Shown in pieces: positions 1 to 11,530 of a DNA stretch of 64,000 bases. Below the pieces are notes generated by a model. It had not been told where the DNA came from. It ran no database searches and saw nothing but the letters and a program-made list of their open reading frames with translations. The position numbers and the translations under genes were made by a program. The first letter of the stretch is position 1, and every line of letters begins with the position of its first letter. Origin of the DNA: Hyperoplus lanceolatus (Eukaryota > Chordata > Actinopteri > Uranoscopiformes > Ammodytidae); assembly GCA_026929865.2 (NCBI GenBank), contig CM049415.1, positions 849,001-913,000 of the forward strand, written 5' to 3'.

Positions 1-1802
1 TTTTAAATTGAATCCAAAATCATATGTAATTTCTCTCATATTTTCAATATCTAGTGCGCTTTAATTTTGAAACTACACATCAGAATATCCTGAAACTTTG
101 TGTGTGGCCTCGAGGGGTCCTGGACTATGACGCTGGAGTGGAATGACTCTGGAATAACAGGGCGTTTTTTTAAAAATTGAATCCAAAATCATATCTAATT
201 TCTCTCATATTTTCAATTTCTAGTGGGCTTTTATTTTGAAACTACACATCAGAATGTCCTGAAACTTCTTGGGGGACCTCATGGGGTTGTGAACTATGAC
301 CCTGGAGTGGAATGACTCTGGAATAACAGGGCGTTTTTTTTTTAAATTGAATCCAAAATCATATCTAATTTCTCTCATATTTTCAATATCTAGTGGGCTT
401 TTATTTTGAAACTACACATCAGAAGGTCCTGAAACTTCTTGGGGGACCTCATGGGGTTGTGAACTATGACCCTGGAGTGGAATGACTCTGGAATAACAGG
501 GCGTTTTTTTTTTTTATTGAATCCAAAATCATATCTAATTTTGAAAATATGAGACGAATTAGATATGATTTCGGATTCAATTTAAAAAAACGCCCTGTTA
601 TTCCAGAAACTCACTCCAGGGTCATAGTTCACGACCCCATGAGAGCACACAAAGTTTCAGAACATTCTGATGTGTAGTTTCAGAATGAAAGCCCACTTGA
701 TATTGAAAATATGAGAGAGTTGGATATGATTTTGGATTCAATTTAAAAAAACGCCCTGTTATTCCAGAGTCATTCAACTCCAGGGTCAAAGTTCACAACC
801 CCATGAGTTCAGCCCATGAGGTCACCCTGAAAGTACACATCAGAATGTCCTGAATCTTCTTGTGTGACCTCATGGGGTTGTGAATTATGACCCTGCAGTG
901 GAATGGCTCTGGAAAAACAGAGTGTTTTTTTTAAAAATTGAATCCAAAATCATATCTAATTTCTCTCATATTTTCAATATCTAGTGGGCTTTTATTCTGA
1001 AACTACACATCAGAATATCCTGAAACTTTTTGTGTGGCTTCATGGGGTCGTGAACTATGACCCTGGAGTGGAATGACTCTGGAATAACAGGGCGTTTTTT
1101 AAAAAATTGAATCCAAAATCATATCTAATTTCTCTCATATTTTCAATATCTAGTGGGCTTTTATTCTGAAACTACACATCAGAATGTCCTGAAACTTTTT
1201 GTGTGGCTTCATGGGGTCGTGAACTATGACCCTGGAGTGGAATGACTCTGGAATAACAGGGCGTTTTTTTAAAAATTGAATCCAAAATCATATCTAATTT
1301 CTCTCATATTTTCAATATCTAGTGGGCTTTTATTCTGAAACTACACATCAGAATGTCCTGAAACTTCTTGGGGGACCTCATGGGGTCGTGAACTATGACC
1401 CTGGAGTGGAATGACTCTGGAATAACAGGGCGTTTTTTTTAAAATTGAATCCAAAATCAAATCTAATTTCTCTCATATTTTCAATATCTAGTGGGCTTTT
1501 ATTTTCAAACTACACATCAGAATGTCCTGAAACTTCTTGGGTGACCTCATGGGGTCCTGAACTATGACCCTGGAGTGGAATGACTCTGGAATAACAGGGC
1601 GTTTTTTAAAAAATTTAATCCAAAATCATATCTAATTTCTCTCATATTTTCAATATCTAGTGGGCTTTTATTCTGAAACTACACATCAGAATGTCCTAAA
1701 ACTTTTTGTGTGGCCTCATGGGGTTGTGAACTATGACCCTGGAGTGGAATGACTCTGGAATAACGGGGCGCTTTTTTAAAAATTTAATCCAAAATCATAT
1801 GT

Positions 1803-3160
1803 ATTCTCTCATATTTTCAATATCTAGTGCGCTTTAATTTTGAAACTACACATCAGAATGTCCTGAAACTTTTTGTGTGGCCTCGAGGGGTTGTGGACTT
1901 TGACGCTGGAGTGGAATGACTCTGGAATAACAGGGCGTTTTTTTAAAAATTGAATCCAAAATCATATCTAATTTCTCTCATATTTTCAATATCTAGTGGG
2001 CTTTTATTTTGAAACTACACAACAGAATGTCCTGAAAGTTCTTGGGGGACCTCATGGGGTCGTGAACTATGACCCTGGAGTTGAATGACTCTGGAATAAG
2101 AGGGCGTTTTTTTTTAAATTGAATCCAAAATCATATCTAATTTCTCTCATATTTTCAATATCTAGTGGGCTTTTATTTTGAAACTACACATCAGAATGTC
2201 CTGAAACTTCTTGGGGGACCTCATGGTGTTTTGAACTATGACCCTGGAGTGGAATGACTCTGGAATAACAGGGCGTTTTTTTTAAATTGAATCCAAAATC
2301 ATATCTAATTTCTCTCATATTTTCAATATCTAGTGGGCTTTTATTCTGAAACTACACATCAGAATATCCTGAAACTTTTTGTGTGGCTTCATGGGGTCGT
2401 GAACTATGACCCTGGAGTGGAATGACTCTGGAATAACGGGGCGTTTTTTTAAAAATTTAATCCAAAATCATATGTAATTTCTCTCATATTTTCAATATCT
2501 AGTGCGCTTTAATTTTGAAACTACACATCAGAATGTCCTGAAACTTTTTGTGTGGCCTCGAGGGGTTGTGGACTTTGACGCTGGAGTGGAATGACTCTGG
2601 AATAACAGGGCGTTTTTTTAAAAATTGAATCCAAAATCATATCTAATTTCTCTCATATTTTCAATATCTAGTGGGCTTTTATTTTGAAACTACACAACAG
2701 AATGTCCTGAAAGTTCTTGGGGGACCTCATGGGGTCGTGAACTATGACCCTGGAGTTGAATGACTCTGGAATAACAGGGCGTTTTTTTTTAAATTGAATC
2801 CAAAATCATATCTAATTTCTCTCATATTTTCAATATCTAGTGGGCTTTTATTTTGAAACTACACATCAGAATGTCCTGAAACTTCTTGGGGGACCTCATG
2901 GGGTTGTGAATTATGACCCTGCAGTGGAATGACTCTGGACTAAGGCGTTTTTTTTTAAATTGAATCCAAAATCATATCTAATTTCTCTCATATTTTCAAT
3001 ATCTAGTGGGCTTTTATTCTGAAACTACACATCAGAATATCCTGAAACTTTTTGTGTGGCTTCATGGGGTCGTGAACTATGACCCTGGAGTGGAATGACT
3101 CTGGAATAACAGGGCGTTTTTTTAAAAATTTAATCCAAAATCATATCTAATTTCTCTCAT
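1803..3160. repeat. 675-bp (four-monomer) higher-order repeat
   Basis: The unusual monomer with AGTGCGCTTTAATTTTG followed by GGTTGTGGACTTTGACGCTGG occurs near 1803-1915 and again near 2478-2590, 675 bp later. The monomers after each copy also match, including the rare ACACAACAGAATG and GACCCTGGAGTTGAATGAC variants. This is a tandem duplication of a four-monomer unit. Confidence 0.8.
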
Positions 3161-3462
3161 ATTTTCAATATCTAGTGGGCTTTTATTCTGAAACTACACA
3201 TCAGAATGTCCTGAAACTTTTTGTGTGGCTTCATGGGGTCGTGAACTATGACCCTGGAGTGGAATGACTCTGGAATAACAGGGCGTTTTTTAAAAAATTG
3301 AATCCAAAATCATATCTAATTTCTCTCATATTTTCAATATCTAGTGGGCTTTTATTCTGAAACTACACATCAGAATGTCCTAAAACTTTTTGTGTGGCCT
3401 CATGGGGTCGTGAACTATGACCCTGGAGTGGAATGACTCTGGAATAACAGGGCGTTTTTTTA

Positions 3463-6060
3463 AAAATTTTATAGAAAAAACATATGTAATTTCTCTCATA
3501 TTTTCAATATCTAGTGCGCTTTAATTTTGAAACTACACATCAGAATGTCATGAAACTTTTTGTGTGGCCTCGAGGGGTTGTGGACTATGACGCTGGAGTG
3601 GAATGACTCTGGAATAACAGGGCGTTTTTTTAAAAATTGAATCCAAAATCATATCTAATTTCTCTCATATTTTCAATATCTAGTGGGCTTTTATTTTGAA
3701 ACTACACATCAGAATGTCCTGAAACTTCTTGGGGGACCTCATGGGGTCGTGAACTATGACCCTGGAGTGGAATGACTCTGGAATAACAGGGCGTTTTTTT
3801 AAAAATTGAATCCAAAATCATATCTAATTTCTCTCATATTTTCAATATCTAGTGGGCTTTTATTCTGAAACTACACATCAGAATGTCCTGAAACTTCTTG
3901 GGGGACCTCATGGGGTCGTGAACTATGACCCTGGAGTGGAATGACTCTGGAATAACAGGGCGTTTTTTTTAAAATTGAATCCAAAATCATATCTAATTTC
4001 TCTCATATTTTCAATATCTAGTGGGCTTTTATTTTGAAACTACACATCAGAATGTCCTGAAACTTCTTGGGTGACCTCATGGGGTCGTGAACTATGACCC
4101 TGGAGTGGAATAACTCTGGAATAACAGGGCGTTTTTTTAAAAATTGAATCCAAAATCATATCTAATTTCTCTCATATTTTCAATATCTAGTGGGCTTTTA
4201 TTTTGAAACTACACATCAGAATGTCCTGAAACTTCTTGGGTGACCTCATGGGGTTGTGAACTATGACCCTGGAGTGGAATGACTCTGGAATAACAGGGCG
4301 TTTTTTTTTAAATTGAATCCAAAATCATATCTAATTTCTCTGAAAATTTGAGCAAATCTAGTGTGCTTTCGATTCATTAAAACTACACATCCCAGAATGT
4401 CCTGAAAGTTCTTGGGGGACCTCATGAGGGTTGTGAACTATGACCCTGTAGTTTGGAATAGAGTCTGAGAATAACAGGGACGATTGGATATTTTGGATTC
4501 AAATTAAAAAAATCCAAAATCAGAGTCTTCAACTTCAGGGTCATATTTTCAAAACCCATGTGGTCACCCCATGAGGTCACCCTGAAAGTACACATCAGAA
4601 TGTCCTGAATCTTCTTGTGTGACCTCATGGGGTTGTGAATTATGACCCTGCAGTGGAATGACTCTGGAATAACAGGGCGTTTTTTTTTAATTGAATCCAA
4701 AATCATATCTAATTTCTCTCATATTTTCAATATCTAGTGGGCTTTTATTCTGAAACTACACATCAGAATATCCTGAAACTTTTTGTGTGGCCTCATGGGG
4801 TCGTGAACTATGACCCTGGAGTGGAATGACTCTGGAATAACAGGGCGTTTTTTAAAAAATTGAATCCAAAATCATATCTAATTTCTCTCATATTTTCAAT
4901 ATCTAGTGGGCTTTTATTCTGAAACTACACATCAGAATGTCCTGAAACTTTTGTGTGGCCTCATGGGGTCGTGAACTATGACCCTGGAGTGGAATGACTC
5001 TGGAATAACAGGGCGTTTTTTAAAAAATTGAATCCAAAATCATATCTAATTTCTCTCATATTTTCAATATCTAGTGGGCTTTTATTCTGAAACTACACAT
5101 CAGAATGTCCTAAAACTTTTTGTGTGGCCTCATGGGGTCGTGAACTATGACCCTGGAGTGGAATGACTCTGGAATAACAGGGCGTTTTTTTAAAAATTTT
5201 ATAGAAAAAACATATGTAATTTCTCTCATATTTTCAATATCTAGTGCGCTTTAATTTTGAAACTACACATCAGAATGTCATGAAACTTTTTGTGTGGCCT
5301 CGTGGGGTTGTGGACTATGACGCTGGAGTGGAATGACTCTGGAATAACAGGGCGTTTTTTTAAAAATTGAATCCAAAATCATATCTAATTTCTCTCATAT
5401 TTTCAATATCTAGTGGGCTTTTATTTTGAAACTACACATCAGAATGTCCTGAAAGTTCTTGGGGGACCTCATGGGGTCGTGAACTATGACCCTGGAGTGG
5501 AATGACTCTGGAATAACAGGGCGTTTTTTAAAAAATTGAATCCAAAATCATATCTAATTTCTCTCATATTTTCAATATCTAGTGGGCTTTTATTCTGAAA
5601 CTACACATCAGAATGTCCTGAAACTTCTTGGGGGACCTCATGGGGTCGTGAACTATGACCCTGGAGTGGAATGACTCTGGAATAACAGGGCGTTTTTTTT
5701 AAAATTGAATCCAAAATCATATCTAATTTCTCTCATATTTTCAATATCTAGTGGGCTTTTATTTTGAAACTACACATCAGAATGTCCTGAAACTTCTTGG
5801 GTGACCTCATGGGGTCCTGAACTATGACCCTGGAGTGGAAAAACTCTGGAATAACAGGGCGTTTTTTAAAAAATTTAATCCAAAATCATATCTAATTTCT
5901 CTCATATTTTCAATATCTAGTGGGCTTTTATTTTGAAACTACACATCAGAATGTCCTGAAACTTCTTGGGTGACCTCATGGGGTTGTGAACTATGACACT
6001 GGAGTGGAATGACTCTGGAATAACAGGGCGTTTTTTTTTAAATTGAATCCAAAATCATAT
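3463..6060. repeat. 1.73-kb higher-order duplication
   Basis: A unique lesion, ATTTTATAGAAAAAACATATG in place of the usual TTGAATCC block, occurs at about 3467 and again at about 5197, 1730 bp apart (about ten monomers). The monomers that follow each copy agree in class order. The shared lesion shows a segmental duplication inside the array, not independent mutation. Confidence 0.8.
4339..4583. repeat. Scrambled satellite block
   Basis: Here the expected inverted block is replaced by a patchwork. A damaged forward monomer (TCTCTGAAAATTTGAGC, then CATTAAAACTACACATCCCAG) is followed near 4487 by fragments in inverted orientation (TTTTGGATTCAAATTAAAAA) and then the usual CCCCATGAGGTCACCCTG exit. 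Small insertions break up otherwise familiar words. Either repeated local rearrangement or an assembly collapse could give this. Confidence 0.7.
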
Positions 6061-6107
6061 CTAATTTTGAAAATATGAGACAAATTAGATATGATTTCGG
6101 ATTCAAT
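6042..6107. repeat. Hairpin at the forward-to-inverted switch (type example)
   Basis: A 26-bp arm (6042-6067, starting ATTGAATCC) and its inverted copy (6082-6107) flank a 14-base loop, TGAAAATATGAGAC. I count one mismatch (a T-to-C change giving TTTCGG). It arises because a forward monomer stops after CTAATTT and an inverted monomer starts there. The same junction, usually with the same C in GAGACAAATT and the same TTTCGG change, recurs at the start of nearly every inverted block, so the blocks share one origin. The DNA could extrude a cruciform, or fold as RNA if transcribed; that is inference. Confidence 0.9.
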
Positions 6108-6356
6108 TAAAAAAAACGCCCTCTTATTCCAGAAAATTCCACTCCAGGGTCATAGTTCCGACCCCATGAGGCCACAGACAAAGTTTCTGGACATTCTGAT
6201 GTGTATGTTTCAGGACTAAGGCCCCCTCGATATTGAAAATATGGAGAAATTAGATATGATTTTGGATTCAATTTAAAAAACGCCCTGTTATTCCAGAGTC
6301 ATTCAACTCCAGGGTCAAAGTTCAAAACCCCATGAGGTCACCCCATGAGGTCACCC
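6066..6356. repeat. Inverted satellite block (type example)
   Basis: About 290 bp of monomer sequence run on the opposite strand, roughly 1.6 monomers. At its right end the 13-base string CCCCATGAGGTCA stands twice in tandem (6329-6355), then orientation flips back at CCTGAAAGTACACATCAG. The next forward monomer carries TGACCTCATGGGG, so the right end also has an inverted repeat, here with a loop of about 50 bases. The monomer that follows is a distinct class with GAATTATGACCCTGCAGTGG, which contains a PstI site (CTGCAG). Full blocks of this layout occur about 18 times in the window, and short ones lacking one inverted monomer about 6 times. Confidence 0.9.
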
Positions 6357-9300
6357 TGAAAGTACACATCAGAATGTCCTGAATCTTCTTGTGTGACCTC
6401 ATGGGGTTGTGAATTATGACCCTGCAGTGGAATGACTCTGGAATAACATGGCGTTTTTTTTTAATTGAATCCAAAATCATATCTAATTTCTCTCATATTT
6501 TCAATATCTAGTGGGCTTTTATTCTGAAACTACACATCAGAATATCCTGAAACTTTTTGTGTGGCTTCATGGGGTCGTGAACTATGACCCTGGAGTGGAA
6601 TGACTCTGGAATAACAGGGCGTTTTTTAAAAAATTGAATCCAAAATCATATCTAATTTCTCTCATATTTTCAATATCTAGTGGGCTTTTATTCTGAAACT
6701 ACACATCAGAATGTCCTAAAACTTTTTGTGTGGCCTCATGGGGTCGTGAACTATGACCCTGGAGTGGAATGACTCTGGAATAACAGGGCGTTTTTTTAAA
6801 AATGTAATCCAAAATCATATCTAATTTCTCTCATATTTTCAATATCTACTGGGCTTTTATTTTGAAACTACACATCAGAATGTCCTGAACCTTCTTGGGT
6901 GACCTCATGGGGTTGTGAACTATGACCCTGGAGTGGAATGACTCTGGAATAACAGGGCGTTTTTTTTTAAATTGAATCCAAAATCATATCTAATTTCTCT
7001 CATATTTTCAATATCTAGTGGGCTTTTATTTTGAAACTACACATCAGAATGTCCTGAAACTTCTTGGGGGACCTCATGGGGTTGTGAACTATGACCCTGG
7101 AGTGGAATGACTCTGGAATAACAGGGCGTTTTTTTTTTTATTGAATCCAAAATCATATCTAATTTTGAAAATATGAGACAAATTAGATATGATTTCGATT
7201 CAATTAAAAAACGCCCTGTTATTCCAGAAAATTCCACTCCAGGGTCATAGTTCACGACCCCATGGGGCCACACAAAGTTTCAGGACATTCTGATGTGTAG
7301 TTTCAGAATAAAGCCCTCTTGATATTGAAAATATGAGAGAAATTAGATATGATTTTGGATTCAATTTAAAAAAAACGCCCTGTTATTCCAGAGTCATTCA
7401 ACTCCAGGGTCAAAGTTCACAACCCCATGAGGTCACCCCATGAGGTCACCCTGAAAGTACACATCAGAATGTCCTGAATCTTCTTGTGTGACCTCATGGG
7501 GTTGTGAATTATGACCCTGCAGTGGAATGACTCTGGAATAACAGGGTGTTTTTTTTTAAATTGAATCCAAACTCATATCTAATTTCTCTCATATTTTCAA
7601 TATCTAGTGGGCTTTTATTCTGAAAATACACATCAGAATATCCTGAAACTTTTTGTGTGGCTTCATGGGGTCGTGAACTATGACCCTGGAGTGGAATGAC
7701 TCTGGAATAACAGGGCGTTTTTTAAAAAATTTAATCCAAAATCATATCTAATTTCTCTCATATTTTCAATATCTAGTGGGCTTTTATTCTGAAACTACAC
7801 ATCAGAATGTCCTGAAAGTTTTTGGGTGGCCTCATGGGGTCGTGAACTATGACCCTGGAGTGGAATGACTCTGGAATAACAGGGCGTTTTTTTAAAAATT
7901 GAATCCAAAATCATATCTAATTTCTCTCATATTTTCAATATCTAGTGGGCTTTTATTTTGAAACTACACATCAGAATGTCCTGAAACTTCTTGGGGGGCC
8001 TCATGGGGTCGTGAACTATGACCCTGGAGTGGAATGACTCTGGAATAACAGGGCGTTTTTTTATAAATTGAATCCAAAATCATATCTAATTTCTCTCATA
8101 TTTTCAATATCTAGTGGGCTTTTATTTTGAAACTACACATCAGAATGTCCTGAAAGTTCTTGGGGGACCTCATGGGGTTGTGAACTATGACCCTGGAGTG
8201 GAATGACTCTGGAATAACAGGGCGTTTTTTATTTAATTGAATCCAAAATCATATCTAATTTCTCTCATATTTTCAATATCTAGTGGGCTTTTATTCTGAA
8301 ACTACACATCAGAATGTCCTGAAACGTTTTGTGGGGCCTCATGGGGTTGTGAACTATGACCATGGAGTGGAATGACTCTGGAATAACGGGGGTTTTTTAA
8401 AAATTTAATTCAAAATCATATGTAATTTCTCTCATATTTTCAATATCTAGTGAGGTTACATTCTGAAACTACACATCAGAATGTCCTGAAACTTTTTGTG
8501 TGGCCTCATGGGGTTGTGAACTTTGACCCTGGAGTGGAATGACTCTGGAATAACAGGGGCTGTTTTTTTAAAAATTGAATCCAAAATCATATCTAATTTC
8601 TCTCATATTTTCAATATCTAGTGGGCTTTTATTCTGAAACTACACATCAGAATGTCCTGAAACTTCTTGGGTGACCTCATGGGGTTGTGAACTATGACCC
8701 TGGAGTGGAATGACTCTGGAATAACAGGGCGTTTTTTTTTAAATTGAATCCAAAATCATATCTAATTTCTCTCATATTTTCAATATCTAGTGGGCTTTTA
8801 TTTTGAAACTACACATCAGAATGTCCTGAAACTTCTTGTGTGGCCTCATGGGGTCGTGAACTATGACCCTGGAGTGGAATGACTCTGGAATAACAGGGCG
8901 TTTTTTTTTTAATTGAATCCAAAATCATATCTAATTTCTCTCATATTTTCAATATCTAGTGGGCTTTTATTCTGAAACTACACATCAGAATGTCCTGAAA
9001 CTTTTGTGTGGCCTCATGGGGTCGTGAACTATGACCCTGGAGTGGAATGACTCTGGAATAACAGGGCGTTTTTTTAAAAATTGAATCCAAAATCATATCT
9101 AATTTCTCTCATATTTTCAATATCTAGTGGGCTTTTATTTTGAAACTACACATCAGAATGTCCTGAAACTTCTTGGGTGACCTCATGGGGTTGTGAACTA
9201 TGACCCTGGAGTGGAATGACTCTGGAATAACAGGGCGTTTTTTTTTAAATTGAATCCAAAATCATATCTAATTTCTCTCATATTTTCAATATCTAGTGGG

Positions 9301-10955
9301 CTTTTATTTTGAAACTACACATCAGAATGTCCTGAAACTTCTTGGGGGACCTCATGGGGTTGTGAACTATGACCCTGGAGTGGAATGACTCTGGAATAAC
9401 AGGGCGTTTTTTTTTTAATTGAATTCAAAATCTTATCTAATTTTGAAAATATGAGACAAATTAGATATGATTTGGATTCAATTAAAAAAAAACGCCCTGT
9501 TATATCCAGAGTGATTCAACTCCAGGGTCAAAGTTCACAACCCCATGAGGTCACCCCCATGAGGTCACCCTGAAAGTACACATCAGAATGTCCTGAATCT
9601 TCTTGTGTGACCTCATGGGGTTGTGAATTATGACCCTGCAGTGGAATGACTCTGGAATAACAGGGTGTTTTTTTAAAAATTGAATCCAGGGTCAAATCTC
9701 ACAACCCCATGATATTTTCAACACCATGAGGGCTTTACTCTGAAACTACACATCAGAATGTCCTGAAACTTTTTGTGTGGCCTCATGGGGTCGTGAACTA
9801 TGACCCTGGAGTGGAATGACTCTGGAATAACAGGGCGTTTTTTTAAAAATTGAATCCAAAATCATATCTAATTTCTCTCATATTTTCAATATCTAGTGGG
9901 CTTTTATTTTGAAACTACACATCAGAATGTCCTGAAACTTTTTGTGTGGCCTCATGGGGTCGTGGACTATGACCCTGGAGTGGAATGACTCTGGAATAAC
10001 AGGGCGTTTTTTTTTTAAATTGAATCCAAAATCATATCTAATTTCTCTCATATTTTCAATATCTAGTGGGCTTTTATTTTGAAACTACACATCAGAATGT
10101 CCTGAAACTTCTTGGGGGACCTCATGGGGTTGTGAACTATGACCCTGGAGTGGAATGACTCTGGAATAACAGGGCGTTTTTTTTTTAATTTAATTCAAAA
10201 TCATATCTAATTTCTCTCATATTTTCAATATCTAGTGGGCTTTTATTCTGAAACTACACATCAGAATGTCCTGAAACTTCTTGGGGGACCTCATGGGGTC
10301 GTGAACTATGACCCTGGAGTGGAATGACTCTGGAATAACAGGGCGTTTTTTTTTAAATTGAATCCAAAATCATATCTAATTTCTCTCATATTTTCAATAT
10401 CTAGTGGGCTTTTATTTTGAAACTACACATCAGAATGTCCTGAAACTTCTTGGGTGACCTCATGGGGTTGTGAACTATGACCCTGGACTGGAATGACTCT
10501 GGAATAACTGGGCGTTTTTTTTTTAATTGAATTCAAAATCATATCTAATTTTGAAAATATGAGACAAATTAGATATGATTTCGGATTCAATTAAAAAAAA
10601 ACGCCCTGTTATTCCAGAAAAATTCCACTCCAGGGTCAAAGTTCACAACCCCATGAGGTCACCCCATGAGGTCACCCTGAAAGTACACATCAGAATGTCC
10701 TGAATCTTCTTGTGTGACCTCAAGGGGTTGTGAATTATGACGCTGCAATGGAATGACTGTGGAAAAACAGAGTGTTTCTTTAAAAATTGAATCCAAAATC
10801 ATATCTAATTTCTCTGATATTTTCAATATCAAGTGGGCTTTTATTTTGAAAGTACACATCAGAATATCCTGAAACTTTTTGTGTGGCTTCATGGGGTCGT
10901 GAACTATGACCCTGGAGTGGAATGACTCTGGAATAACAGGGCGTTTTTTTAAAAA

Positions 10956-11530
10956 TTGATTCCAAAATCATATCTAATTTCTCTCATATTTTCAATATCT
11001 AGTGGGCTTTTATTCTGAAACTAAACATCAGAATGTCCTGAAACTTTTTGTGTGGCCTCATGGGGTCGTGACCAATGACCCTGGAGTGGAATGACTCTGG
11101 AATAACAGGGCGTTTTTTTAAAAATTGATTCCAAAATCATATGTAATTTCTCTCATATTTTCAATATTTAGTGCGCTTTAATTTTGAAACTACACATCAG
11201 AATGTCCTGAAACTTTTTGTGTGGCCTCGAGGGGTCGTGGACTATGACGCCGGAGTGGAATGACTCTGGAATAACAGGGCGTTTTTTTAAAAATTGATTC
11301 CAAAATCATATCTAATTTCTCTCATATTTTCAATATCTAGTGGGCTTTTATTCTGAAACTAAACATCAGAATGTCCTTAAACTTTTTGTGTGGCCTCATG
11401 GGGTCGTGACCAATGACCCTGGAGTGGAATGACTCTGGAATAACAGGGCGTTTTTTTAAAAATTGATTCCAAAATCACATGTAATTTCTCTCATATTTTC
11501 AATATTTAGTGCGCTTTAATTTTGAAACTA
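10956..11530. repeat. Dimeric higher-order repeat
   Basis: Monomers with ACTAAACATCAG plus GTCGTGACCAATGACCC occur at about 11071 and 11409, 338 bp apart. Each is followed by a monomer with TTTAGTGCGCTTTAATTTTG. This is a two-monomer unit repeated in tandem. Several neighbours here read TTGATTCC in place of TTGAATCC, a local family mark. Confidence 0.75.

Noticed and set aside
4422-4706. Open frames of 60-95 codons across the satellite, mostly minus strand (words such as MILDSI and SRVIVHDP)
   Set aside because: They recur with the monomer, change frame as the homopolymer length drifts, and have no start context or domain. They are satellite read in frame, not genes.
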